From the NCBI GenBank assembly GCA_947450765.1, contig CANFXC010000012.1, positions 1 through 54,265 of the forward strand: a DNA stretch of 54,265 nucleotides, given 5' to 3'. How positions within the stretch are numbered: position 1 is the stretch's first letter; every line of letters begins with the position of its first letter. This stretch comes from Comamonadaceae bacterium. GTDB taxonomy: Bacteria; Pseudomonadota; Gammaproteobacteria; Burkholderiales; Burkholderiaceae_C. Both the position numbers and the translations under genes were made by a program. Below, piece by piece: positions 34,702 through 44,155 of the stretch. The notes below the pieces were generated by a model. It did not search any database. It was given only the letters and a program-made list of their open reading frames with translations, and was not told the origin of the DNA.

Positions 34702-35771
34702 GCGGCGCTTTCTAAAGTTGCAGCGGTGTGCCCTGACTCAGCGTCATTCATGTGGCACGCGACCAGATGACCGGTCAACTGCGCAGCGGGAACCAAGGCG
34801 GGTTCGCGCTCAGAGCAGACCACTTCTGCATGCACGCAACGCTCCCGAAAACGGCAACCGGCAGGCGGATTGATTGGGTTCGGTGGGTCACCGCTCAAGG
34901 GCGATTTTTGGGTGCGATGGGCCGGGTCCATAGACGGCACCGCCGACAGCAAAGCGCGCGTATACGGATGCGCGGCTTGACCATAAATTTGCTCGACCGG
35001 GCCAATTTCCACCACTTGACCGAGGTACATCACCATCACTTCGTCGCAGATGTAATGCACCACGTGCAGGTCATGCGAGATGAACAAGTAAGTCAGCTGA
35101 TGCTCGGCTTTGAGTTCTTGCAACAAATTGAGCACCTGCGCCTGCACCGACTTGTCCAGCGCGGCAACGGCTTCATCCAGAATCACCAAGCGCGGGTTGA
35201 AGGCGAGTGCACGGGCAATGTTGACGCGCTGACGTTGGCCGCCAGACAGCTCATGCGGATAGCGAGATGCAAATTGTTCAGGCTCAAGGCCAACGCGGGC
35301 CAGCAGTTGGCGGGCACGCTCGTTCGCTTGCGCTTCAGTCAAGCCATGTTCACGCGGCCCGTAAGCGATGGTCTCTTGAATAGTCAAACGCGGGTTCAGC
35401 GACGCAAACGAATCCTGAAAAACCATTTGCAGGTTGCGCCTGAAGGCTTTGAGTTCAATGCCACCAAACTCACCCACGCCCTCGCCGTCAAAAATCAAGG
35501 TGCCGCTGTCGGGGTCCATCAAACGCGCAATCAGCCGCGCCGTCGTCGACTTGCCACAGCCGGATTCGCCGACGATGCCTAGCGTTTTGCCTTTGGCCAC
35601 CGTGAAATTGATGCCATCAACAGCATGTACAAATTTTTTCTCGCGCTCCAGCAATCCACCCCGCACCGGGAAGTATTTTTTTAAATTACGCACGATCAAA
35701 AGCGGCTGCGCTGGGCCACCGCGATCCGCTGAATCAGTCATGTCGACCCTATTGCTCATGTTGCTGCTCAT
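34698..35771 (-). CDS. ABC transporter ATP-binding protein, OppF/DppF type
   Basis: 357 residues from the ATG at 35771, which overlaps the permease stop (ATGA); the frame is open to 35915 but that is inside the permease. Walker A GESGCGKST, signature LSGGQRQR, Walker B LVILDEAVAALD, and the C-terminal CRFRERCVHAEVVC cysteine segment. Second ATPase of the importer. Note Walker B reads DEAVAALD, matching OppF/DppF relatives rather than DEPTAALD. Confidence 0.92.
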   Translation of the reverse strand: MSSNMSNRVDMTDSADRGGPAQPLLIVRNLKKYFPVRGGLLEREKKFVHAVDGINFTVAKGKTLGIVGESGCGKSTTARLIARLMDPDSGTLIFDGEGVGEFGGIELKAFRRNLQMVFQDSFASLNPRLTIQETIAYGPREHGLTEAQANERARQLLARVGLEPEQFASRYPHELSGGQRQRVNIARALAFNPRLVILDEAVAALDKSVQAQVLNLLQELKAEHQLTYLFISHDLHVVHYICDEVMVMYLGQVVEIGPVEQIYGQAAHPYTRALLSAVPSMDPAHRTQKSPLSGDPPNPINPPAGCRFRERCVHAEVVCSEREPALVPAAQLTGHLVACHMNDAESGHTAATLESAA

Positions 35772-36670
35772 CGTCGAACGTCCATGGCAGACCGCACACC
35801 ATCTGCCAGCAGATTGAAGGCGATCGAAGTGATGAAAATCATCGCGCCGGGAAGCGCGGCAACCCAAGGGTTGCGAAAGATGGCCGAGCGCAGTGTGTTG
35901 AGCATCAGGCCCCACTCCGGTTCAGGCGGTTTGACACCCAAGCCCAGAAAGGACAAGCCCGAACCCAAAATCATGCTGACGCTCAGCAAGCCGGTGGCGT
36001 AGACAAATACCGGGCCGAGCACGTTGCCCAGCACATGCACGCGGATGATCGAGAAGGCGCTGGCGCCACTCATCCGCGCGGCCTCTATGTAGTCAAGGCG
36101 GCGCACTTGAGTCGTCACGCTTTCAGCGACCCGCACCATCTGCGGCACAAACACCAATGTCAAAGCCATCAAGCTGTTGCTCATGCCCGGGCCCAGGGCG
36201 CCGGCAATCGCCACCGCCAACAGCACCGACGGAAACGCATAGAAAACATCCAGCACGCGCATCGTCAGCATGTTGGTTCGGCCGCCGACATAACCCGCCA
36301 ACAACCCGATAGACGTGCCAATGACAAAAGCCGCCAGCACCGGTACCACACCCATTAGCAATGACAAGCGCCCGCCGTACATCAGGCGCGTCAACATGTC
36401 GCGCCCCAATTCGTCGGTGCCCAGCCAGTGACCCGGCGAACCAATCGGCAGCAAGCGGTTCATCATGCTGGCTTTGAACGGATCGGCCGGCGCGATCCAG
36501 GGTGCAAAAATAGCCGCGCCAATGATGACTGCCAACACAACCATGCTGATCATGGCCACGCGGTCTTGTCGCAGCTGACGCAGCACAACCATCCAAAAAC
36601 TGCGGCTAGGCGCCTGCGCAACAGCAGCTGCAGGCATAACCATATCGGTAGGAAACAAGGTGGTTTTCAT
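35768..36670 (-). CDS. ABC transporter permease, DppC/OppC type
   Basis: 300 residues, six membrane segments, with the first near residues 38-60 after an N-terminal cytoplasmic part and the EAA loop (EAARMSGASAFSIIRVHVLGN) about residue 200. Pairs with the DppB-type permease to form the channel. It starts immediately after the dppB-type stop and ends overlapping the next gene. Confidence 0.93.
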   Translation of the reverse strand: MKTTLFPTDMVMPAAAVAQAPSRSFWMVVLRQLRQDRVAMISMVVLAVIIGAAIFAPWIAPADPFKASMMNRLLPIGSPGHWLGTDELGRDMLTRLMYGGRLSLLMGVVPVLAAFVIGTSIGLLAGYVGGRTNMLTMRVLDVFYAFPSVLLAVAIAGALGPGMSNSLMALTLVFVPQMVRVAESVTTQVRRLDYIEAARMSGASAFSIIRVHVLGNVLGPVFVYATGLLSVSMILGSGLSFLGLGVKPPEPEWGLMLNTLRSAIFRNPWVAALPGAMIFITSIAFNLLADGVRSAMDVRR

Positions 36671-37624
36671 TCAGGTCCGTCCCATGCGGGGATCAATCAG
36701 CGGCTGCAAAATATCCACCAACAAATTCAAGGCCACAAAGAAAAGGCAGAGCACCAGAATCGTCCCCTGCAACAAAGGGATGTCGCGCTGAAAGATGGCG
36801 GTGTTCAACAAGAAGCCCGTGCCGGGCCAAGCAAACACGGTCTCGACCAAGATCGATCCGCCCATCAAATAACCCAATTGCAAACCCGCCACAGCCAGCA
36901 CGGTGGGTGCCGTGTTTTTGGCCACATGCCGAAAGATGGCTTGATGACTCAGACCACGGGCTCTGAGCGCCATGACAAACTCTTGCTCCAGCATGTCGGC
37001 CACCAGCGCCCTGACCGTGCGCGTGATGATGCCCAAGGGAATCACCGACAGCGTCAACGCCGGCAGCACCAAGTAACGCATGTGCTCAACATCCCAAAGC
37101 CATTCGGCCGAGCCACCGGGACCCGCACCCATGGCCGGAAACCAGCCGAGCCAGGTCGAAAAAATAATGGTCAGCACCAAGCCCAGCCAATAGTGAGGAA
37201 TGCTGACACCAATCACCGACAGCACCGTCGCCAGCCGGTCTATCCAACTGCCATGCCAGTAGCCTGCGAGCGCACCCAAAATGCAACCCATGAGCACGCC
37301 GGCAAAGCCCGCGACCCCCGCCAACAGCAGCGTGTTGCTGACGGCGCCCAAGACCTCGGTGGCCACCTCGCGACCCGAGGCAATGGACCGGCCCAAATCG
37401 CCCTGCACTGCTCGCAGCAGCCATTTGCCGTATTGAACCGGAATTGGTTGGTCCAGGCCGTAGGCGGCTTTCAGCGCCTCGACAACTTCAGCCGGCGCGT
37501 CGGCTGGCGCGATAGCGTTCAAGGGGTCACCCGGTGCCAAATACACCAGCATGAAAGACACCAGCGTCACACTCAGCGCAATAGGAATGGTGTAGAGCAA
37601 GCGCTTCAAAACATACGAAAACAT
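36671..37624 (-). CDS. ABC transporter permease, DppB/OppB type
   Basis: 317 residues from the ATG at 37624 (MFSYVLKRLLYTIP), the standard DppB start; the frame is open to 37675 but that part does not look like protein. Six membrane segments, EAA loop (MALRARGLSHQAIFRHVAKN) about residue 210. Separated from the binding-protein gene by 72 bp that contain a hairpin repeat, a possible way to lower permease expression relative to the binding protein. Confidence 0.93.
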   Translation of the reverse strand: MFSYVLKRLLYTIPIALSVTLVSFMLVYLAPGDPLNAIAPADAPAEVVEALKAAYGLDQPIPVQYGKWLLRAVQGDLGRSIASGREVATEVLGAVSNTLLLAGVAGFAGVLMGCILGALAGYWHGSWIDRLATVLSVIGVSIPHYWLGLVLTIIFSTWLGWFPAMGAGPGGSAEWLWDVEHMRYLVLPALTLSVIPLGIITRTVRALVADMLEQEFVMALRARGLSHQAIFRHVAKNTAPTVLAVAGLQLGYLMGGSILVETVFAWPGTGFLLNTAIFQRDIPLLQGTILVLCLFFVALNLLVDILQPLIDPRMGRT

Positions 37625-37658
37625 GAGGGCCTTTCTAGGCGCTGTGCATGACACACAA

Positions 37659-37688
37659 CCGTCATCCCAGCACAAGCTGGAACGACGG
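37659..37688. repeat. REP-like hairpin between binding protein and permease genes
   Basis: An imperfect palindrome with arms of 13 bases (CCGTCATCCCAGC and GCTGGAACGACGG, two mismatches) around ACAA. Short repeated hairpins of this style between high- and low-expressed transporter genes are often mRNA-stabilising or attenuating sites. Confidence 0.6.
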
Positions 37689-37696
37689 AGGGCCGA

Positions 37697-39307
37697 TTAC
37701 ATCTTCAGCGTGGTCAGGTCCTGAAACCAATGCTGAGCCTGCACAAAGCCTTTGACTTTGGGCGACAGAACGTGCGGGTTGACATCGTGCACAACCCACA
37801 GCATCAGGGCTTCATCCACCATCGTTTGGTGCACGGTGGCCAGCAAGGCGTCTTGCACTTTGGTGTTAAAGCTGGTGCGAACCTTGTCGAGTGCAGCGTC
37901 CACTTTAGGGTTGCTGTAGCCGCCCCAGTTGACGCCGTTGGGCGCGACATAACGGCTGTCCACAAAACGGGTGATACCGTAGAACGGGTCAGAGGTGACA
38001 TAGCCCAGATTGATTGCGCTGATGCCTTTGCCGGCGTTCATGTCGGCCTTCACGCCACTGCGCCAGTGCAGGTACAGAGTTTCAAGCTCGACCACTTCAA
38101 ACTCAAGCTGAATCCCGACTTCAGCCAGACTTTGCTGAATGTATTCGTTCATCGGCAAGGACAGCATCTGGCCCGTGCCGCCTTGGGCAATGATGACCTT
38201 GGCTTTGAGTGGTTTCTCTTTGCTGTAGCCGGCTTGCGTCATCAACGCTTTGGCCGCAGCAACGTCGTAACCCAGCTTGAAAGTAGGCTTGCCGAACCAA
38301 GGGCTGGAGCTGTCGAGCTGGCCTTTGGCCGGAACAGCCAAACCGTTGAGCAGCTGCACAATGCCGTCACGATTGATGGCTAAATTAGCGGCTTTACGCA
38401 CACGAATATCAAGCCACGGTGAACCGGGTTGAGTGCTGAAGTGATACGGCCAAACGTGCGGTGTGACATTTTTCACCAGCTTGAAACCAGCGCTGACGAG
38501 TTGTGGCACCACATCTGGCGGCGGTGTTTCGATCAAGTCAACCTGGCCGCTGAGCAGTGCGTTAGAACGCGTCAAGGCGTCAGGGATGGGGATCAGGACA
38601 ATGCGGTCGGTTTGCGCCATCCGGGTTTTGTCCCAGTAGGCTGCGTTTTTGACCAGCTCAGCGCGTTCGCGTGGCACCAGTTTGTCTAGCTTGAAAGGAC
38701 CTGTACCCGATGGCTGCGAAGCAAATTTATTCCAATCGCGACCGAGTTTTTCCCACTGCGCCGGACTCGAAATCAGGAACCACGGGAGCTGATACGGAAA
38801 GAGCGCATCGATGACTTTGGTGGTGATCTCTACCGTGTAGTCATCGACCTTGGTGTAGCTGGCGATCGACGGAATACGCGGCCGCACTTGGGCGCTTTGT
38901 TTAGCGTCGAACTGCGGTGATTTGTCGTTCAGGACTTTGTCCAGATTCCAGATGACCGCGTCGGCCTTGAACTCGGAACCGTCATGGAACTTCGCGCCCT
39001 TGCGCAACTTGAAGACCCATTTCTTGTTGTCTTTGGCGTCGACTTTCCATTCGCTGGCCAGGCCAGGCATCAACTTGCCGGGACGCGTGCCAATGTTGGA
39101 TTCCCAAGCCACGAGTGGGTCATAAATCGTGTGGCCGGTGAACTGATAAGCCCCGGCGCCGCGGTCTGGTTGCCCCGTAGTGAGCGGAATATCGGCCATC
39201 GAAATGCCGTAGCGCGCCACGGTTTCAGCCATCACGCCAGAGTGCATCGCCAGCGCGACAGGAACAGTTAACAGCCAACGAGAAAGTTGCTTGGGCAACA
39301 CGTGCAT
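37697..39307 (-). CDS. Solute-binding protein of the peptide-type ABC transporter (family 5)
   Basis: 536 residues; signal peptide about 1-27 (cleavage near VMA). SBP family 5 features: LMPGLASEWKVD, WVFKLRKGAKFHDGSEF, SGTGPFKLDK and WGGYSNPKVDAALDK. It captures peptides, opines or similar ligands in the periplasm for the BCFD genes downstream. First gene of the five-gene leftward operon A-B-C-F-D. Confidence 0.92.
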   Translation of the reverse strand: MHVLPKQLSRWLLTVPVALAMHSGVMAETVARYGISMADIPLTTGQPDRGAGAYQFTGHTIYDPLVAWESNIGTRPGKLMPGLASEWKVDAKDNKKWVFKLRKGAKFHDGSEFKADAVIWNLDKVLNDKSPQFDAKQSAQVRPRIPSIASYTKVDDYTVEITTKVIDALFPYQLPWFLISSPAQWEKLGRDWNKFASQPSGTGPFKLDKLVPRERAELVKNAAYWDKTRMAQTDRIVLIPIPDALTRSNALLSGQVDLIETPPPDVVPQLVSAGFKLVKNVTPHVWPYHFSTQPGSPWLDIRVRKAANLAINRDGIVQLLNGLAVPAKGQLDSSSPWFGKPTFKLGYDVAAAKALMTQAGYSKEKPLKAKVIIAQGGTGQMLSLPMNEYIQQSLAEVGIQLEFEVVELETLYLHWRSGVKADMNAGKGISAINLGYVTSDPFYGITRFVDSRYVAPNGVNWGGYSNPKVDAALDKVRTSFNTKVQDALLATVHQTMVDEALMLWVVHDVNPHVLSPKVKGFVQAQHWFQDLTTLKM

Positions 39308-39417
39308 GAAAGAACTCCAAAAGTTGAGAGGTACAAACCTGCTAACGCACGCAATGTGCCAACTTTTGGGAATCCATCAAATTCGGTGAATACAAAGATG
39401 GATAGTGAAAAATTTTT

Positions 39418-39496
39418 CGTCACTGCGAGCGCAGCGTGGCAGTCCAGGAGCCCGAATTCGCAGTCATGGATGGCCGCGCTGCGGTCGCCGTGACGG
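39418..39496. repeat. Dispersed hairpin repeat, copy A
   Basis: Begins CGTCACTGCGAGCGCAGCG and ends in the near-complement GCCGCGCTGCGGTCGCCGTGACG, so the two ends pair around a 35-nt centre. This copy has several changes against copy B at 42114. It lies between the binding-protein gene (start 39307) and the Nudix gene (end 39563). Confidence 0.75.
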
Positions 39497-39562
39497 ATTG
39501 GCTGCGCGGTCAGACCGATTTAGGAAAACGCATGCTGGTGCATACCCACGCACCAAATTAGG

Positions 39563-40441
39563 TCAGCCCAGCAGCGCGGCCAAACCACCTTCGGGTTCAA
39601 AGCGATTGTTCCGAAAGATCAGCCGGGTCGGGCCGCTCCACAGGGGGCGCGTCACAGAGTGGCCGGGGTCACCCGGGTAGCACATGACGCGCTGGCCTTC
39701 GAGCTCCATCGGCTCGGGCTGAATCAACAGCGGCGGGCGGGAACTGGCCGCGGTCATCACGTCAGCGGCAGTCGAGTACTTCAGCAACTGGCTGAGGCTC
39801 AAAATTTGAGCAGGCACCAGTCCAAGCTCACCCGACCAGTACTGCCGCAGACCAGCCTCGGGCTTCAGCCAAAGAGTTTCCGTGACTTCGTGATCATCGT
39901 GCAGCGCCTCTTGGCCTGCAGGTGCCAGTGCCACAAAGAAGCGCGCGTCAAAGCGCCGATTCATCACCGAAGGCACACGCGGCGTGATCCAGCGTGCCCA
40001 AGGCTTCAGACTGCTGGTCTGCAAGGGCAGGCCGAGCTGCGCCATCGCCGCGACAAATCCAAGGCCGTCTTTCAAATGCCGACGCAATTCGGTAGGCACG
40101 TGCAGCGGCAGTTCCCGATGCAGCAACAGCCCGCACTCTTCAAAAGTCTCACGCATGGCGGCCACGTACAAACCAGCGCCGGTGGCGGTGTCAAGCGCCG
40201 ACTCACCCAAGCTGGCCGTCAGCGCTTCAGCACTTTGCTCCAGTTGCGACAGCGGCGTCAGGCAATCCAGTGCGTCGAGTTTGCCGCCCGGAAAAACGTG
40301 AACACCGCCCAGCACGCCCGAGTTGCCGTGGCGCTTGACCATCAGCACCTCGAGTCCGTCGGGACCGTCGCGCAGCACCATGACCGTTGCCGAGGGCGCC
40401 GGAGCCGTGAGGACTTCCTGATGGTTGAGTTCGATAACCAT
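39563..40441 (-). CDS. Nudix hydrolase
   Basis: 292 residues from the ATG at 40441 (MVIELNHQEV); an ATG at 40453 would overlap purH. Residues about 14-60 form the Nudix strand region (ATVMVLRDGPDGLEVLMVKR, GGVHVFPGGKLD), and the helix AAMRETFEECGLLL completes a Nudix box in which an insert separates the G and REUXEEXGU parts. The long C-terminal part and the split box resemble the NUDT19/RppH-unrelated CoA-type Nudix proteins. Substrate unknown. It immediately follows purH. Confidence 0.8.
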   Translation of the reverse strand: MVIELNHQEVLTAPAPSATVMVLRDGPDGLEVLMVKRHGNSGVLGGVHVFPGGKLDALDCLTPLSQLEQSAEALTASLGESALDTATGAGLYVAAMRETFEECGLLLHRELPLHVPTELRRHLKDGLGFVAAMAQLGLPLQTSSLKPWARWITPRVPSVMNRRFDARFFVALAPAGQEALHDDHEVTETLWLKPEAGLRQYWSGELGLVPAQILSLSQLLKYSTAADVMTAASSRPPLLIQPEPMELEGQRVMCYPGDPGHSVTRPLWSGPTRLIFRNNRFEPEGGLAALLG

Positions 40442-40449
40442 GAGTTGAA

Positions 40450-42048
40450 TCAATGACGGAAGTGCCGCACACCGGTCGTTACCATCACCACGCCGCGTTC
40501 GTCTGCGGCTGCAATCACTTCAGCGTCGCGCATGCTGCCGCCGGGCTGGATGATGCAGCTGGCGCCCACATCGACCACCACATCAAGGCCGTCGCGGAAG
40601 GGGAAGAAGGCGTCGCTGGCCACGGCTGAACCTTGCAGGTCTAGGTTGGCATTGGCCGCTTTGATGGCGGCGATGCGGGCCGAGTCGATGCGGCTCATTT
40701 GGCCGGCGCCGACGCCCAGCGTCATGCCGCCGCCACAGAAGACGATGGCGTTGGACTTGACGTATTTAGCGACCTTCCAAGCGAACAACAAATCTTGCAG
40801 TTGCGCTGGTGTCGGTTGCAGTTTGGTGACGACTTTCAAGTCAGCCAACGTGATCTCATGGTTGTCGGCGGTTTGCATCAGCAGGCCAGAACCAACGCGT
40901 TTGACGTCGATGAGGTTGCGGCCTTGTTGGGCGGCGCTGTCGCCACCGGTTGGCAGTGCGATTTCTAAAATGCGCACATTGACTTTGCTCTTGAAGACTG
41001 CCAGCGCTTCGGGGGTGAAGGCCGGTGCCATCAGCACTTCAACGAATTGTTTTGAAATTTCCAACGCTGCTTTTTCATCGAGCGGACAGTTCAAAGCAAT
41101 GATGCCGCCGAAGGCTGAGGTCGGGTCGGTCTTGAAGGCTTTGCTGTAAGCATCCAACGCGTCAACGCCGATGGCCACACCGCAGGGATTGGCGTGCTTG
41201 ACGATGACACAGGCGGTTTCGCCCAGCAGCGAGTCAAAGCTCTTGACGCATTCCCAAGCGGCGTCCGCATCGGCGATGTTGTTGTACGAAAGCTCTTTGC
41301 CTTGCAACTGACGCGCCGTGACGAGTGAGCCAGCAGCAGGATGCAGGTCGCGGTAAAAGGCCGCTTGCTGATGCGGGTTTTCGCCGTAGCGCAGGTCTTG
41401 CAATTTGATGAAGCGGCCGTTGGACTGGCCTGGAAACAGGCTGTGAGTGCCGTCTGCCTGCAGGCTGGACAGGTAGTCGCTGATGGCGCCGTCGTACTGA
41501 CTGATGCGGTTGAACGCAGCCACGGAGAGCGCAAATTTGGTGGCGTCTTTCAACTGGCCATCGGCTTTGAGTTCAGCTAACACGCCGGCGTACTGAGAGG
41601 CGTCGGTCAGCACGCCGACGTCTTTCCAGTTTTTAGCTGCCGACCGCACCATGGCTGGGCCACCGATGTCGATGTTTTCAATCGCGTCTTCCAGCGTGCA
41701 ACCGGGCTTGGCAACCGTCGCTTCAAACGGGTAGAGGTTGACCACCAACAGGTCGATGGTGCTGATGCCGTGCGCTTTCAGCGCGGCCATGTGCTCGGGC
41801 ATATCTCGGCGGGCCAGCAAACCGCCATGCACTTTCGGGTGCAGGGTTTTGACACGGCCATCGAGCATCTCAGGAAAGCCCGTCAGCTCCGCCACTTCCG
41901 TCACCGGCAAGCCCTGGTCGGCCAGCAGCTTGGCGGTGCCGCCGGTGGACAGCAACTTGATGCCCAAGGCGTGCAGGCTTTTGGCAAATTCAACAACACC
42001 GGTCTTGTCGGACACGGAAATCAAGGCGGTCAAAGTAGAGGCGGTCAT
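40450..42048 (-). CDS. purH: Bifunctional AICAR formyltransferase / IMP cyclohydrolase
   Basis: 532 residues, the usual size. The N-terminal MGS-like cyclohydrolase domain (about 1-200: [45 protein letters not shown]) is followed by the formyltransferase domain (about 205-532) with the KHANPCG motif. It performs the last two steps of purine synthesis, giving IMP. It lies downstream of fis in the dusB-fis-purH arrangement seen in betaproteobacteria, with a hairpin repeat in between. Confidence 0.97.
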   Translation of the reverse strand: MTASTLTALISVSDKTGVVEFAKSLHALGIKLLSTGGTAKLLADQGLPVTEVAELTGFPEMLDGRVKTLHPKVHGGLLARRDMPEHMAALKAHGISTIDLLVVNLYPFEATVAKPGCTLEDAIENIDIGGPAMVRSAAKNWKDVGVLTDASQYAGVLAELKADGQLKDATKFALSVAAFNRISQYDGAISDYLSSLQADGTHSLFPGQSNGRFIKLQDLRYGENPHQQAAFYRDLHPAAGSLVTARQLQGKELSYNNIADADAAWECVKSFDSLLGETACVIVKHANPCGVAIGVDALDAYSKAFKTDPTSAFGGIIALNCPLDEKAALEISKQFVEVLMAPAFTPEALAVFKSKVNVRILEIALPTGGDSAAQQGRNLIDVKRVGSGLLMQTADNHEITLADLKVVTKLQPTPAQLQDLLFAWKVAKYVKSNAIVFCGGGMTLGVGAGQMSRIDSARIAAIKAANANLDLQGSAVASDAFFPFRDGLDVVVDVGASCIIQPGGSMRDAEVIAAADERGVVMVTTGVRHFRH

Positions 42049-42113
42049 GGCGGTTCAGGGTCCGGGTTAAATCTAAAAAACAGGGGCAATAAAAATACAA
42101 ACGTCTCAGTTTC

Positions 42114-42188
42114 GTCATTGCGAGCGCAGCGCGGCAATCCATCACTTGGCTACGTCGCCATAGACTGCCGCGCTGCGCTCGCAGTGAC
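42114..42188. repeat. Dispersed hairpin repeat, copy B (best copy)
   Basis: GTCATTGCGAGCGCAGCGCG at the left end is complementary to CGCGCTGCGCTCGCAGTGAC at the right end (one mismatch), a stem of about 23 bp closed by a 29-nt centre. It lies in the 155-bp fis-purH gap and could fold in mRNA. Confidence 0.85.
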
Positions 42189-42203
42189 AGTCATCCTGAG
42201 AAA

Positions 42204-42440
42204 TCATTTCAAAAGCTTGTGCTCCAGCAACTTCTTGCGCAGCGTGTTGCGGTTCAGGCCCAGCCATTCGGCGGCGCGCGACTGGTTGTGGTCGGCCTGC
42301 TTCATCACCATTTCAAGCAGCGGCTTTTCCACCACGTTCACCATCATGTCGTACATACCTGAAGGCTCGGTGCCATGCAAATCTTGGAAGTAGCCTTCTA
42401 GGCTGGCGCGGACGCACTCTTCGATGTGTTTCTTGCTCAT
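42204..42440 (-). CDS. fis: Fis-family DNA-binding protein
   Basis: 78 residues, the short form found in betaproteobacteria. The C-terminal helix-turn-helix is clear: NQSRAAEWLGLNRNTLRKKLLEHKLL. The N-terminal part (about 1-45) is the dimerisation helix; the longer N-terminal arm of enterobacterial Fis is missing. Nucleoid-associated regulator of growth-linked genes. Its ATG overlaps the dusB stop, the conserved dusB-fis pair. Confidence 0.95.
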   Translation of the reverse strand: MSKKHIEECVRASLEGYFQDLHGTEPSGMYDMMVNVVEKPLLEMVMKQADHNQSRAAEWLGLNRNTLRKKLLEHKLLK

Positions 42441-43489
42441 GCTGAGGCTTTCTCTTTTTTTTCTGTGTGCTGCCCGGCCTGCGAAGGCAAGGCGGCAGGC
42501 ACCCGGTCCATGCTGGACTCAAGGCCATTGAAATAGTCGGCCACTGCGGCGATCTGCAAATCGCAGCTTTCCAGCAGGTTCATTCGCGCCCGGAAGTCTT
42601 CACCACCGGGTAAGCTTTTGACATACCAACCAATGTGTTTGCGCGCGGTACGTACACCTGAAAACTCACCGTACAACTCGTAATGGTCGAGCAAATGATC
42701 CAGCAGCAGACGCTTGACCTCAGCCACCAAAGGCGGAGCCAAGTGCGTGCCGGTTTCCAGAAAATGGCTGATCTCGCGGAAGATCCAAGGCCGGCCCTGC
42801 GCTGCGCGGCCGACCATCACGGCGTCGGCACCCGTCAGCGCCAACACGTCGCGGGCTTTCTCGGGTGAGTCAATGTCGCCATTCGCCACCACCGGAATTC
42901 TCAGGGCGGCTTTCACGGCGGTGATCGTGTCGTATTCGGCAAAGCCCTTGTAGCCCTGCTCGCGCGTGCGACCGTGCACCGCGATCATCTGCACGCCGGC
43001 GTCTTCAAAGGCACGCGCCAAGCGCACAGCATTTTTATGGGACTCCGACCAGCCGGTGCGCATTTTCAGTGTCACTGGCACGCCATGCGGTGCGCAAGCA
43101 GCCACCACGGCTTGCACGATGGCCAGCGCCAACGGTTCGTCCTGCATCAACGCCGAGCCAGCCCATTTGTTGCAGACTTTTTTAGCCGGGCAACCCATGT
43201 TGATGTCAATGATCTGGGCACCACGGGCCACGTTGTAAGCCGCAGCATCGGCCATCATGGGCGCATCGGTGCCGGCGATTTGCACCGCAATCGGCTCGAC
43301 TTCACCATCATGGTTGGCGCGGCGCGAGGTCTTCAAGGTGTCCCACAGGTCACGGCGCGAAGTGACCATCTCACTGACCGCGTAAGCCGCGCCCAGCTTT
43401 TTGCAAAGTTGGCGAAACGGCCTGTCAGTGACACCGGCCATGGGCGCCACGAACACGCGGTTGGCCAGAGCGTAAGGACCGATGTTCAT
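42437..43489 (-). CDS. dusB: tRNA dihydrouridine synthase B
   Basis: 350 residues. FMN-binding TIM barrel with VAPMAGVTDRPFR at the start, catalytic Cys100 in INMGCPAKKV, HGRTREQGYKG and the ANGDI/AVMVGRAAQGRPWIF phosphate-binding segment. It reduces specific uridines in tRNA. First gene of the dusB-fis unit. Basic C-terminal end is longer than in E. coli. Confidence 0.96.
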   Translation of the reverse strand: MNIGPYALANRVFVAPMAGVTDRPFRQLCKKLGAAYAVSEMVTSRRDLWDTLKTSRRANHDGEVEPIAVQIAGTDAPMMADAAAYNVARGAQIIDINMGCPAKKVCNKWAGSALMQDEPLALAIVQAVVAACAPHGVPVTLKMRTGWSESHKNAVRLARAFEDAGVQMIAVHGRTREQGYKGFAEYDTITAVKAALRIPVVANGDIDSPEKARDVLALTGADAVMVGRAAQGRPWIFREISHFLETGTHLAPPLVAEVKRLLLDHLLDHYELYGEFSGVRTARKHIGWYVKSLPGGEDFRARMNLLESCDLQIAAVADYFNGLESSMDRVPAALPSQAGQHTEKKEKASA

Positions 43490-43621
43490 GAGGTGGGCGG
43501 GTGGTGAAAGAAGGATGGTCTAGAAAAGCGAGGGGCCATTGTATCTGCCTAAAATTTCAGCAATCTGAAAATTTTGCAGCGACACATGATGAGCATCGCC
43601 GCTCTTTATACTGACAGCCAC

Positions 43622-44101
43622 ATGGACCCTTGGATCATCCGACTGACAGAACTGCTGGCGCTGCCCGAATATGGCCTCAGCACGGTTTTCGTCGTCTCAT
43701 TTATCTCCGCCACCTTGCTACCGCTGGGCTCCGAGCCCGTGGTGTTTGGTCTCGTCAAGCTCAACCCGGCCTTGTTCTGGCCCGCCGTGCTGGTCGCTAC
43801 AACCGGCAACACGCTGGGCGGCGCGCTGGATTGGTGGATAGGCTTTGGCGCGCACAAAGTCGTCGATAAATTCAAGCACTCGTCTAACCACGGACACGCC
43901 TTACGATGGCTTGAAAAACTCGGCCCTAAAGCCTGCCTGCTGGCTTGGCTGCCCATCGTGGGCGACCCGCTGTGTGCCGTTGCAGGCTGGCTAAAGTTTC
44001 CGTTTTGGCCGTGCTTGGCCTACATGGCGGTGGGTAAATTTTGCCGCTACCTGCTGTTAACGGGCGGACTGGTGTGGGTTTTTCCGGGTGGTTTTCACTG
44101 A
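43622..44101 (+). CDS. YqaA-type inner-membrane protein (SNARE/DedA-like)
   Basis: 159 residues from the ATG at 43622 (MDPWIIRL), which fits relatives; the frame is open to 43574. Hydrophobic segments about 16-40, 45-65, 105-128 and 135-155, with the family stretches STVFVVSFISATLLPLGSEPVVFG and GNTLGGALDWW. Role unknown; DedA relatives act in lipid transport. Divergent from dusB. Confidence 0.85.
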   Translation: MDPWIIRLTELLALPEYGLSTVFVVSFISATLLPLGSEPVVFGLVKLNPALFWPAVLVATTGNTLGGALDWWIGFGAHKVVDKFKHSSNHGHALRWLEKLGPKACLLAWLPIVGDPLCAVAGWLKFPFWPCLAYMAVGKFCRYLLLTGGLVWVFPGGFH

Positions 44102-44126
44102 TCGTGAACCGGCGGTTTCGCAGTCA

Positions 44127-44154
44127 TGGATTGCCGCGCTGCGCTCGCAAAGAC
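44127..44154. repeat. Dispersed repeat, copy C (half unit)
   Basis: TGGATTGCCGCGCTGCGCTC followed by GCAAAGAC, equivalent to one arm of copy B. No matching arm is seen upstream, so this copy has lost its partner. Confidence 0.7.
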
Positions 44155-44155
44155 T

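Noticed and set aside
36428..37651. 407-residue plus-strand frame
   Set aside because: Antisense to the dppB/dppC-type permeases; His/Gln/Arg-rich, typical of a shadow.
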